Shown: one piece after another, positions 23,035 to 33,586 of the stretch
How the letters are laid out: every line of letters begins with the position of its first letter
Numbering within the stretch: the stretch's first letter is position 1
From: Varroa destructor
Taxonomy: Eukaryota; Arthropoda; Arachnida; Mesostigmata; Varroidae
NCBI RefSeq assembly: GCF_002443255.2
Contig: NW_019211457.1
Span: 20,843,497 to 20,907,496 of the forward strand
Length of the DNA: 64,000 nucleotides
Direction of reading: 5' to 3'
Notes under the pieces: generated by a model
Seen by the model: only the letters and a program-made list of their open reading frames with translations
What the model was told of the DNA's origin: nothing
Databases searched by the model: none
Made by a program: the position numbers and the translations under genes

Positions 23035-23690
23035 GTTCTTTGCTTCCTGCGACTTTCGCCCATCTTTCTCGTAGCTGGCGTTTCTCGCGAAGAAAAAAGA
23101 CGTCGTTCGTTTGTAAAGACATTTGTAAATCCATTTGCGAACCTTAGGGGCCTCTATTAAAATACTTGCCTTTCTGGCTATGCTGCATTGACCGAAACAA
23201 TTGATACTCAGATGGAGCAACATCCGGGCTGCATCTACTGATGGGGGTAAAGTTTCCAACTGGAGGTCAGTTAACCCTCGCTGGTTCACTATATCGTTTT
23301 GTGTCGCTCGTTGTCAAGGCCATTTCTGTCCATTTTGTGGACCATTCTGGTTTGCGTTTAAGGATGTCGGAAAAGATATCTTGTATGATCGGTGATGGTT
23401 TTATACAGAAATGACCTCTCTGTCTGTCGCGCAAGCTGTCTCAGATATTAGCGATGCTTTTTTCTTCTCTTCCTTTTAGATTCTTTGTTGTTTGTTTCCT
23501 TTGGATCTTTCCTAGGGCGTGCAAACCGTTGATTAATCATTTTTGGCCGTACAGAAACCTCCCGGGTCAACTGAACTACATTTTGCTTAAGCAGTGCCTG
23601 CAATTCACCGCCGTTCGTTTCTTGTGGCCATCCAGGGCGTGGTTTGTCATTTAACTTGAAATCGCCAATTCAGAAGCGAGTAAACAAGAA
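23035..23690 (-). mobile_element. Mariner-family transposase fossil (mauritiana/cecropia-like)
   Basis: Minus-strand pieces run in transposase order, with stops and shifts between them. Near 23680-23500 is a helix-turn-helix region (DFKLNDKPRPGWPQE, GELQALLKQNVVQLTREV). Near 23240-23140 is CSPDVAPSEYQLFRSMQH, the catalytic C-terminal box. Then come KVRKWIYK and SFFFARNA. Mariner has ...SPDLAPSDYHLFRS here. The third catalytic Asp is replaced by Glu (codon 23207-23209). Terminal inverted repeats not found. Inactive. Confidence 0.8.
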
Positions 23691-25534
23691 CGAGTAACCA
23701 GTAACGCTTATTGTACGTTCGCTGTTGACTGGCCAAACAATTCTAATCGTATCGGCAGCATTTTTTCCAGCACGAAAATAGTGAAAAGGACAACGTCTGA
23801 TATGCATCTTTTCAAACGCACCGAATTACAATATTTATCAATAATTTCTCAATAAAAACAATAGGACACATATGCGACAGCCAAAATAATCGTCCTCCGA
23901 AGCTTTTACAATGAACTAATCCCACTAGCGCCATCTGTCACCCCCACCGTGACTTTTTCAATATACCCATTTACTTTATTTTTAGAGGCTAATTTCACTA
24001 ATATAAAGACAGCCTTAGCATAAGCGAAACATTATACTGTTATCACATTTAAGCCTTTCATTATTCTTATGGTTTCAACCGTTTTAATGACATGTTCATA
24101 TTATTTCAAATATCCACCACAACCTATACTACCATTTTAAACGATGTGCTGGGCATAAGTCAATTACCATTTTGAAAAAAACTAGAAAAACAAAAATCTC
24201 ATCCATTACTTGAAGTGTAGTTTTCGTTTAAATTTTATTTTTCATAATTTTTTTATAGCGGCCTAAGTAACGTATCTATCTCAATTCCTATATAAAATGT
24301 ATGTATCGCAATTATCTCTTTTATTACTAAAACGATAATCCGAGTCACACAGAGCTGCTCTGTTATATAAATTGTGCAGTTTCTAGTAAACAAATTTATT
24401 GCAAATAACTCCCCTAAATTTAGCCGTTCGACTCAGTTTAAAGAAGTGAAAAAAAAATATATGTCGTGTCATCCATCTAGCCTTTAATGTAGAAAACCTG
24501 CATCTTAAATCGTTCTATCTTTGTCGGATTCCACCCGTCACCCTATCACTATTATTACTACCCTAGTTTAAGTTGGACTGGCTGTTCGTTGGTAGACATG
24601 CTACTAGATAGAGGAAAACCAGTTTTATCCGGAAAGAAAAAAGCCAGAATTAGATACTGTGCACCATATTCACGCTGGCAAAAACTCTATCGAGGTTGTA
24701 AACGTTTTTAGTTGCCTGAATTCGGACAGTCTACGCTATTGTTAGCCTCAAATAATCCGAGGAGGACTGCATCCGCCATATGAACGAACCGCAACAAAGA
24801 GGACTCTCAAAGAAGCCAAACACTCTTGAGATAGCCCCCGATTGCGCACATAATGATATTATCCTCTTGAATTTGAATTGAAAACGTGTAGACTATAGTT
24901 CCACTTCCACTGCAGAACACAAATTGTAGGCGCAGAAACCGAAAGATCCTTTGGTTGCCCTATCCTCTGAAATAGTTGTTAAGTGCCATGTTCAATTTTC
25001 CTTTTATAATTGTATCACCATAAGCGTACCGATTCTAATACTTCATGAGTTACATGCAGCGAAACGAGTTTTTGACTATCAGGATAGACACAGAAGTTTC
25101 GTAAAGTTATATATACAGAGTAAGCGAAAGTGGGAGTAAGGAACGGAAGCGATATAGACAACTCCCTGTTTTCTAGCAAGGGTTTAGAGAGTTGGTTTTA
25201 AATGTTTACATTATGTTAACACACATGTCGGAAATTTAGCACACTTCGCTTAACTTTAGAAGATGAAGTTGTATGGGATAGTCAACGTTATAAACTTTGT
25301 TCTTGAAATAACCATCTTATTTTTCAAAAAAGTTTCGTCTGTTTAGGGTTATTAGTTATTAAAAGTTATTAGTTATATTATTCTGTCACACTACGGGTTA
25401 CATGGGCTAGGAGTAAGATTGCAGTGATCGCTCCATTTAAACCATGTATGAAACCAGATGCCGTCTACACTAGGTTTACAGAGGAACTGAAAGGTCTAAA
25501 TAGCTCAGACTATAATGCAGGTTAGCGAGAATGC

Positions 25535-25574
<40 letters not shown>

Positions 25575-26439
25575 TTAACTTGACGTATATGTCAAGTTAA
25601 ATTAAAGTATCATATTTTTGCACTTTTTGCACTACATCGTTGTTATCAGCAACGTATCACATGCGGCGGTTTTCGAAAACACTACCGATAACTTCACAGA
25701 CAGAAATTGTAATTGACAGACGCACCACAGTGCATATAGTCACGATTAAGGATTATAACTTAGCATGTATAATTATTTATAGCAGAATCAAGCATAGTTA
25801 CGATAGTAATATGGACTTATATCCTCTGCGCTCAAGTTAGAACGCTGGAGAACAACGCGCATGTTGTTCCTGTTCCTCTTTACGTCCCAGACAGAATGTA
25901 TCTTGTAGATCCACTAGTAATTGGACCATTCGAAATCCAGCTTTGCGTTATGGACCTATGGTCGACAAGCCATACCCTTTGACTAGCCTAATTCGGCAGT
26001 AAATGGTTATAAAACATCGTCTTGTCTTCCAATAATCGAAGCCTTTTTTTCTAGAATGACTAACTTCTTTTCACTATATAATGCTATATAGACTAACGTC
26101 ATAGGTACTTTCAATTAGTTTTTTTATCCAAAACTAGTAAGTACTTTTAAACTGGATACTAAAAAAGTCTGAAAAATATATAATATTTTCTCTCTGAAGG
26201 CACTGATTGTTTTCAACAATAGCTGTGAACTAGTTTTGGCCTTTATAGCTTCACCCTCCCTTACAAAAGCATTTTCATAAACCATACGGGATGCTCGTTT
26301 TCAAAAGATTAGTAGCTAAATACCGTACCATCAATACGATACGGGGCACATTTTTGTTAATATTTCATTAAGTTTTGTGTATCTATTTGTTCTAGTTTAG
26401 CTCATAAAAGAGCTCTTCAAGTTGTTAGAAAAAGCTACA
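23691..26439. other. Intergenic, no gene recognised
   Basis: AT-rich. Contains the AT tract and hairpin at 25535-25602. A moderately GC-richer stretch at ~24590-24960 has no convincing frame on either strand. Confidence 0.55.
25535..25602. repeat. (AT)n tract abutting a 12-bp-arm hairpin
   Basis: AT dinucleotides to 25574, followed by arms 25573-25584 (ATTTAACTTGAC) and 25591-25602 (exact reverse complement) around the loop GTATAT. A cruciform-prone site. Confidence 0.85.
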
Positions 26440-26830
26440 TGGCATGGATATATATAATAATAATAATATAAATCGTTGTCTTAAGGCAACTGAAGAGATT
26501 TGTAGTTCCGGCCCAATAGCTCGAAGCAGCGCTTTCTTTGTACAATACCCGGAACGCGATTCCTGTAACTTCATGATTGCGTATTTGCATTGTCGTTCTA
26601 GAAAGATGACCATTAAGTCATGTGTTAACCGGACGACCGCGTTATTATGCAGCAAATATTTCAATGCAATTGCTTCAAGTTCAACTGTTACACCCTGTAT
26701 AAAAGGCGCTTCTAAATCGAGGAAAACGAACTTGAAGCAAGGCTTGTTTCGGTTGCTGTATAACTTAGATAATTTATGCTTGGAGTGTGTGGAACTCCAA
26801 CTAATGATTCGTAAGATCTGCTTTGTACAA
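26440..26830 (-). mobile_element. Non-LTR retrotransposon reverse transcriptase fossil (R1/Jockey-like)
   Basis: An almost uninterrupted minus frame. It reads SKHKLSKLYSNRNKPCFKFV then FLDLEAPF, the motif A box (family: VFLDIEGAFN) with its catalytic Asp, then ALKYLLHNNAVVRLTHDLMV and IFLERQCK. These correspond to the family's AL..LGVP..I..WI..ML..R segment, running into a degraded G.PQGG.LSPLLW box (CTKKALLRAIGPELQIS). No motif C (YADD) found downstream. The 168-codon plus-strand frame over the same bases is its antisense shadow. Confidence 0.7.
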
Positions 26831-29396
26831 TTGGATGAAGATGCATTTCATTTTAGTATAACATTCGATAGTACTTCAACTAACATCTTCAGTATAATCG
26901 TTTTAAAACTGCACACCTTCAAACGAAGGCTAATATTTTATCGAATGTAATTGCAATAGCGAGGAACAAAACAAACGTTTAGATGAAACAATGGGATTAT
27001 ATAAATGGATATATACATATACACCTTTTCCTACTACAAAACGTCTAAATATTGTTCTTGAAAAGTGTTACGCATGATTTTACCATGAAATATCATGCGC
27101 ATGAAATAAACACTGATTAGAACCTAGCATTGCCATTGCCTATATGCAGAGTCCCGAGTAGTAGATGTGGTGTGGACGTACACATTAGCTGTAGCCGAGA
27201 TCAAACGCTACATATTTCAACAATACATATTTTTAAGGAAAAACAGCTTACCATGTTCCGTACACCAGCATACCACCGATGGAGCAAAAAGGCCACTTCT
27301 TCCCCACGCAAATCGATATATTTATTTCATAAAAAAATTTTACACTATGAGTTACAAATATACATGGTTTGTTTAGACCCTATTTTTGTTTGTCTACGCC
27401 TGTTAAGGCGCGCAGGCCGATAATGAAGAACAAGATTCTACCCTACTACCACAACAAAATAGTTATTTAGGAAGTGAAATATCGTTTATATTTAGAGTTT
27501 ACGCTTATAATTGTTAAGAAATATACGACACCCACAGTGTGATGTCATAGTTGCAACTGGACAACCAGGTGACTGAAACGGAATAACCGGATAATAGCCG
27601 TAGTGGGACAAAGGATGGACCTAATACAATGAAATGATATAGCTTGACAGCTATACAGGAGAACACCCATAATGGCATAGACGCCATGAGTGAGGCTAGC
27701 TGCTCTACAGTAGCAAGATGCAGAGGTCTAATCATGCAAGATCATCTTCAGGTTCTTTTGGGACTTCTGTATTTAATTATAACGGGTCCCTGTGTTTGAG
27801 AAAAGTCCAGGAAAAATTATTTTTAATTAAAAATAAGCAGTATGCGTACAGCTTAAAGTGACACAAAAATCGAAGAACTTTTTGTTTAGCGCTTCATGAA
27901 GCATGTGTAATTAGCCATGATTGAAACTTCACTTTTACAGCAGTTAGGGCGCACATCACCTGGGAGCTTGTGCGAAATCATCATTCAAATATACTTGCAA
28001 TTTGTAAATTAATTAACTGCGTTGTTGGCTATTCTATGTCGATCATTCCGTCATAGAGCCTCTCAACGGATAATGAAGCAGGGCATAAAAGACAACTGCT
28101 TTGTTAGCGGATAGGTAAATTTTAAATAGGCGCTATGTTGAGAACGAGCTCCTCCCCTTAGAGAATTCTATGGTGGATTGGGTTTGCGTATGTCCCGCGT
28201 TCGATACGGACGAGCCAGATGTAGCTAGAATTTTTCGCTGTAAGGACGGGACCAGGGGCCCCACGATGTGCAAGTCGCACCGTTCAACTCGCTATATATA
28301 GAGCATAGCAAAGGTAGTGAGGCCCACATGACAACCGATTCCAAACTTCAAATATGTTTATTTTTATTAATGGCAAAAGCTAAAAGGGATAAGAGCTCTA
28401 CTGTGCAGCGCGATAGGATAGTGGCGAGCTAACCGAAGTTTGAAAATCGAAAAATTATTTTGTTTGTCATAATGAGGACTGACGTATACTGGATATTTAA
28501 GTTTTAATAAATTATGATTGTATGGTGTTATAGGTGTTAACCTATGTTTCTTGTTCTGTTTGAAAATAATAAAGACAATACTTAGTATGTATATTCACCG
28601 CAAGCTTTCGGAACGCTCTTTTTTTTTCGCATTTTTTAGTTAAGAATTTACACACTAGTTTGAAATAGTACCCCGGATAGGTATATCTTGACGTGACCAG
28701 CTGTCACGTTTCTGCAAAATTTTGAACTATTATATATATAAAAACATACATGCAAACGCCTTTAGAAATCAATTCTTCTGTCAGGTATTTTGATAACCTT
28801 CCTTACGCAGTAACTAATAAGAATATGGCAAAAGCTGAAATGCATTTTCCACTAGATATACACTGACATTCTTGGAATCCAGGCTCCAAAAACTTAAGGA
28901 AAACGTAAACACAGAATGGATCAATTCAAAAAAAAGCTCGGCAGTTGCCTCACATCAAGTTAACAAAAGCTGCGTATTTTTTAGTAACTGCGCTAGTTTA
29001 GTTATTGAGGCTACTTTTTACCTATTGTTCTTTGGCGGCCTTCGCTTAAAGTTGTATACGGCGCCTTACTATAATTTATTATCTTGCTAGTAATAATATA
29101 CTGTCTTGGTTGTTAGCTCAATCTACGTTTTAATATTAATGTCCGGATATTCCAAACAACAGGATAACATAAGTCTTTTGTTTGCTAAACACTTTATGCT
29201 AATATTATATAGATAGGTAGACCGTACCATCTAAGGCTCTCTGATGCAAATCGCAGCGAGGGAAAACTTCTTTCTCAGTAGGTTATATAGTAAGTCGACT
29301 AAAACATTCCAAACATTTAGTTTCAGACATATCTATATTTTGCGGTAATTAAAACAAAATTTAGCAAAGCCTTATATATATATATATATATATAAG

Positions 29397-29429
<33 letters not shown>

Positions 29430-30369
29430 TATTAAACTCACTGAAGAACTCAAATTTTAGGATCTCTTTACAATGAAACAGCGTAGAACTATAGCAAGAA
29501 GAAACAAACAGCATTATGAAAGCAGCGAATCCACGGGTAAAGAGTAAATCTGACATGAGCCTAAAGCTGAGAACTAGTTTCTGCAAGCGTTGGTTATGAA
29601 AACCGAATCGACCGTCTTCATAACGAGGTAGTAGACGGCTTATGAAGAGCCAAATAAAACGCTTATCCGTAGCCTATATGTATGTCTGCCGACGCAACAC
29701 GTTCTGTGAGCTATTTTGTCAAGATATTACTTGTAATATATGCCCTATAGTTTTGCTGTATTTTAAACCCCAGAATACGAACGAACCTTTATTTATTAAA
29801 GTTTTCTTGTAACAATTCATAACTCAAACCTTGCCAAGCAATTTAAAACAGGCGTCTAACTTAACTAGCCAATCGACTAGCTTCCCGCAATCAGTGTGTT
29901 TTCCCACATGTTCTTAAATCTCCTTCTTACAGGAATAGGGAATGGGTTTTTTAAATAGGGATTACAATAGGACCACTGAAAAAGTATGCTTATGACATAG
30001 GATTTTCAAGTGGTTATTATATAAATAAATATACAATAAACCGATGTAATTCTGATCTAATTTACGGTAATAAAATATCGATATGAAAATTTGGCATTTA
30101 TAAATTGAATCGACTACTTCCGGTTGTATTAGCGGTACACCCAAGACTATAATCCGACTGCCAGTAATAGGCGAAGTATACAAATATGCGTAATAAAGAG
30201 GAGTATATATTTCAGGGCTATTATTTGTATTGCTCTTATTATAATCTTCGAGCTGTTATTACACAACACCCTTTAAGAGAGGAGGTACTTTCATACTGGT
30301 GCTTCCAACCCTATTGACTCTACCTTTCCAATAAATACAACCGACTCTGCATACTTTGCTACGGATGAG
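26831..30369. other. Intergenic, no gene recognised
   Basis: AT-rich with an AT microsatellite at 29373-29430. A small GC-richer patch at ~28140-28280 (with a GTTCGAT word) was examined for tRNA arms and none fold. Overlapping frames at ~27130-27420 resemble no family. Confidence 0.5.
29373..29430. repeat. (AT)n microsatellite, interrupted
   Basis: Alternating AT with AAG and AAT interruptions; ends in TATTATTAAAC. Neutral slippage repeat. Confidence 0.95.
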
Positions 30370-30960
30370 GATAGATGCTCTCTTTTTCGTTTTCTCTCTT
30401 CGTCGCAGCTGCCTCGAGAGAGTTTTTCGGCCGACGACTCTCTCATTCTCTCGACAGACTTTTATTCGCAAATTCTCTCCCCCTCCCCCGTTGATTCTGA
30501 AGTTCGTTGCACAACGGTTGGCATTCTGTAGCTTGCCGCTCGGTATCCAGTTCTGGTGCATACTTCGTTCTCATTCATTACTTCACCATGGCTTCAGGCA
30601 GAGGGAGAAGGGGCCGACAAAACCAGTTGGTTTTGGCATGCATCCGAATCGCCCTGTTCATATCCATAATGGTGCCCTGAGCAGTTTGGGTAGTGAGGAG
30701 ATCTTTTTGGGCGTAGTCATCGTCATCTCACTGACAGCTTACTGGTCTTGCCGCAGTCTCAGCTCCACTCACCTTATCGGTGCTCAATGTTCGAGTCGAA
30801 TTCTGCAGCTGCTTCAGGCAGCTGAGGCTATTGCTTCGAACAAGCTGGCGGGGCCAGCGCCAACAGTGAGGTCTCAATGGGAAAGGGCGGCTTGAAAAGC
30901 GCGGGGCCACTTTGAGCTGCGCGCATTCGGCAGCCGATCTCCTCGAGACTAGGCTAACTG
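30370..30960 (+). promoter_or_regulatory. GC-richer island with clustered GAGA motifs (candidate promoter / first exon)
   Basis: This stretch is far richer in G+C than its surroundings. At 30377-30480 at least six CTCTC/GAGAG words cluster, the binding word of arthropod GAGA factor. They precede a strong Kozak start, CACCATGG, at 30588. On the minus strand a textbook donor (ATAAG|gtgagt) lies near 30770, so the transcript could run either way. A 179-codon open plus frame (30356-30895) is Ser/Arg-rich and not recognisable. The target gene was not found. Confidence 0.4.
30588..30680 (+). CDS. Possible 30-aa frame or first coding exon with strong Kozak
   Basis: MASGRGRRGRQNQLVLACIR then IALFISIMVP and stop: a basic start followed by a hydrophobic helix, like a type II membrane anchor. 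If real it is either a micropeptide or the start of a spliced gene. The best in-frame donor (ATG|gtgccc) is weak. No downstream exon recognised. Confidence 0.2.
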   Translation: MASGRGRRGRQNQLVLACIRIALFISIMVP

Positions 30961-31578
30961 GTAGTAAACTGATGCATCTAATACACTCAATAGGGCGCGC
31001 TCTTCCTGAAGGAGTATTGAAACGTATACATTAAGCGATGTCACTGTCGCTTTGATTATTTATCACTGTGTGGGCCCTGTATGCATTGAACGCTGTCAGA
31101 ATCCACCGGTCAGGAAAGCAAGCGATGGAACATGGCTTAACAGAATAGAAAATGTTAAGCATTTGCTATCCATTAAGTGTAAGCAGTCTACACATTGCCT
31201 GTTCAAGGAATTCTTCTTTAATTATTCTTTTAATGGACTAAACATGTTTTAGACCGACACGAAGATTCAGTGCACGACATTTGGAGGTCATTTCGGTGTG
31301 GTGGTGGAAAGTCATCCGTAAGTACAGCTTTTACATTATTTTGTGCGCATTGTAGAATTTCAGATATAGCCGGCTTTGCTCTTGGGAACTTAGTAAATTC
31401 AATTTTGCTTTTCGAGGTACTCAGTAGTTCACTAAAAGCTTGTCATTAGCACAATTCTTACCCCTAGTACAGTTGGTAAAAGGGAAGCAATGTAGATTGC
31501 AAAAGTTCGAAAAGCCGCTAATTGTATTCTTATCGCTATTCCATAATCGTTTATTGGAAATGTGATTTTAAGGCGATT

Positions 31579-31601
31579 CATCATCATCACCATCATCATC
31601 A
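31579..31601 (+). repeat. (CAT)n/(CAC) trinucleotide repeat
   Basis: Seven consecutive CAT/CAC triplets plus a partial one. Short simple repeat; no coding frame of note. Confidence 0.9.
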
Positions 31602-31794
31602 GCCTGTGCTAATACGATGTCTATTTTAGTGAAAATAAACGAATATTTTAGAGATTGCTTTCGCAGGGAACATAAAATACATTTCCTTCGTTCTTTCGTT
31701 TCTTTTCCTGTTTTGTCTGCCTCCAGTTTATTCAATAATTTAAATATTCAATAATTTGCATGACTACTCTTATTGCCATTGTATATAAGACTAA

Positions 31795-31846
31795 AGGTAG
31801 CAACTTCAGCATAACTTTCAATAAAATTACGCTGAAGTTGCTACCT
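31795..31846. ncRNA. 52-nt hairpin, pre-miRNA-like geometry
   Basis: Arms 31795-31814 (AGGTAGCAACTTCAGCATAA) and 31827-31846 pair over 20 bp with a single mismatch that can be G:U on the minus strand, around a 12-nt AT-rich loop. The stem and loop size are near the low end for a miRNA precursor and the stem does not extend beyond the arms. It may equally be a simple inverted duplication. Confidence 0.3.
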
Positions 31847-33568
31847 AATATTAGATTCATTACCTCGTATTTCCTAGTTGGGCGACAAATCAAATTTTAT
31901 CAAAAGTTCGTTTCCAAAAGCCGATTGTAGCCTCTTATGCATTTGACGAATACATTTAGAGTATTTTCAGACCTACTCCTTAAATCCTGTTTTTTATAAT
32001 AAATAAAAACATTTTTGCAACAAACCTCCCATAGGATAAAACAATGATCTCGTCATTAATATTTTTGTAATGAACCTGATTCATGTAACGAACTAAAGCA
32101 TATCAAAAGGGTCTTTTGGATCAAAGTCATTTGGTTTTGGTAGTCTTCTAGACATTCATGCCGCTTTGTAATCAGTCGATAATGATTACCTGGCTACTAG
32201 GCATTTCGTTCCTCCCTCCGCATCGCTGCTCCAATATTACCCTATTGGGGAGATGCGAGATTGCATTGGTAGTGCGTCGACTTGAACAGACGGTAGGTTG
32301 AGGGGAGCTCGTAACGGGCTTGTAATTTAAACGATCACTTCAGATCAGCTCACTAGAGGGGTTCTCACAGCGGACGAAGTTACCAGTTGCTAGGGCCCCC
32401 TGGTTCCCACCAACCAACGTACGCATCTGCCAGATGACACACGCTCATAATACAAAATATCCACGCTATGCATAATACACTGTTGTTAAAGAACTAATGT
32501 AAAGTGATAATCCGATTTAACTATGTGATTAAAAAAGTATAAGAATTGAATCTTCAGTCAATTACTCCATACGTAGAGTCGACGTAAGGCCAAGCTTCTA
32601 TTTGCAGACAGGTTTTCATTTAAGTTAGTTTTATTCACAAAAGCTAATCGTATAGCAAAGCAAGATCTTTATTAAAAAAGTATTATTTACCATGGATAAG
32701 TGAAATACGGAGCGGAAAGTCTCTGGACTGGATTTAAAGACGATTCAATTGTGGTACTCACCTAATGTGAAGTTATAACCACAACCAAAAACAATTACCT
32801 TTCTGAAGATTTCATATAAAATGAACTTATCAAGAGACAGTGGGTAAATGGTGCAAGCAATCATGCCGTTCCTTAAAAAGGATATATACAAAAAGTATAA
32901 ACAATTATATTTCACACAAATTGTACCCTACTTAAGTTAGTAATATGTATGTAACCTAAATAATTCGGTAAAAAAGGCCTCGTCAAAATACCGTAAGGTA
33001 TACCGACGGCATTGTTTCGGCTGGGTAGTTGAAGGTCGCGAGGCCCGATCCATCTGTCGGAGCTTGTCGGTGAGCGCAGCGTGTATTTCGGATGAAGCTA
33101 GAGTAGGCCCAGTATCGAGTTGGACGAATGATATCTGCTGAGTCCAACAATTCGGCACCTCTTAGCCGAAGCGGGCGCTCACAGTCCAGTAAAGCTTATG
33201 CTCGCATATTAGGCCTGGTGAATACTTCGTTCTCGCTATGATATGAGACACAGAACACGTGAGGGTCATATGGGCGGGCCTTGGTGAACTAGTGAAGTTA
33301 ACAATAATGAAGTCGAAGCAGTTATGTATATAAGTAGATTCACAAAAGTAGGTTTTAAAATCGCATCCCTATGGGTTCTAGAAATTTTAGATCGACTGAA
33401 AAACCGGGTAAAATCTTCTGGACTCTGATAATACTACAGTGTCCTATCAATGTCAAGTACACTTTCAAGGCTAATACTATCCTGTATGAGTACAGGTAAT
33501 GCATGACTGGTCTTCGAAGTACAGATTGTTGTCGACAGCTAGTCTATCTATGATAGAGGAACAGCTAT

Positions 33569-33586
33569 GTGTGTGTGTGTGTGTGT
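33569..33586 (+). repeat. (GT)9 microsatellite
   Basis: Nine uninterrupted GT units. Confidence 0.95.

Noticed and set aside
26444..26950. 168-codon plus-strand open frame
   Set aside because: No recognisable protein; the opposite strand reads as a reverse-transcriptase fossil, so this is its antisense shadow.
28190..28220. GTTCGAT word resembling a tRNA T-loop
   Set aside because: Neither the T stem nor the acceptor and anticodon arms can be formed around it.
30356..30895. 179-codon plus-strand open frame
   Set aside because: Lies in the GC-rich island where stops are rarer; low-complexity Ser/Arg/Leu composition and no domain. Kept only as part of the island.
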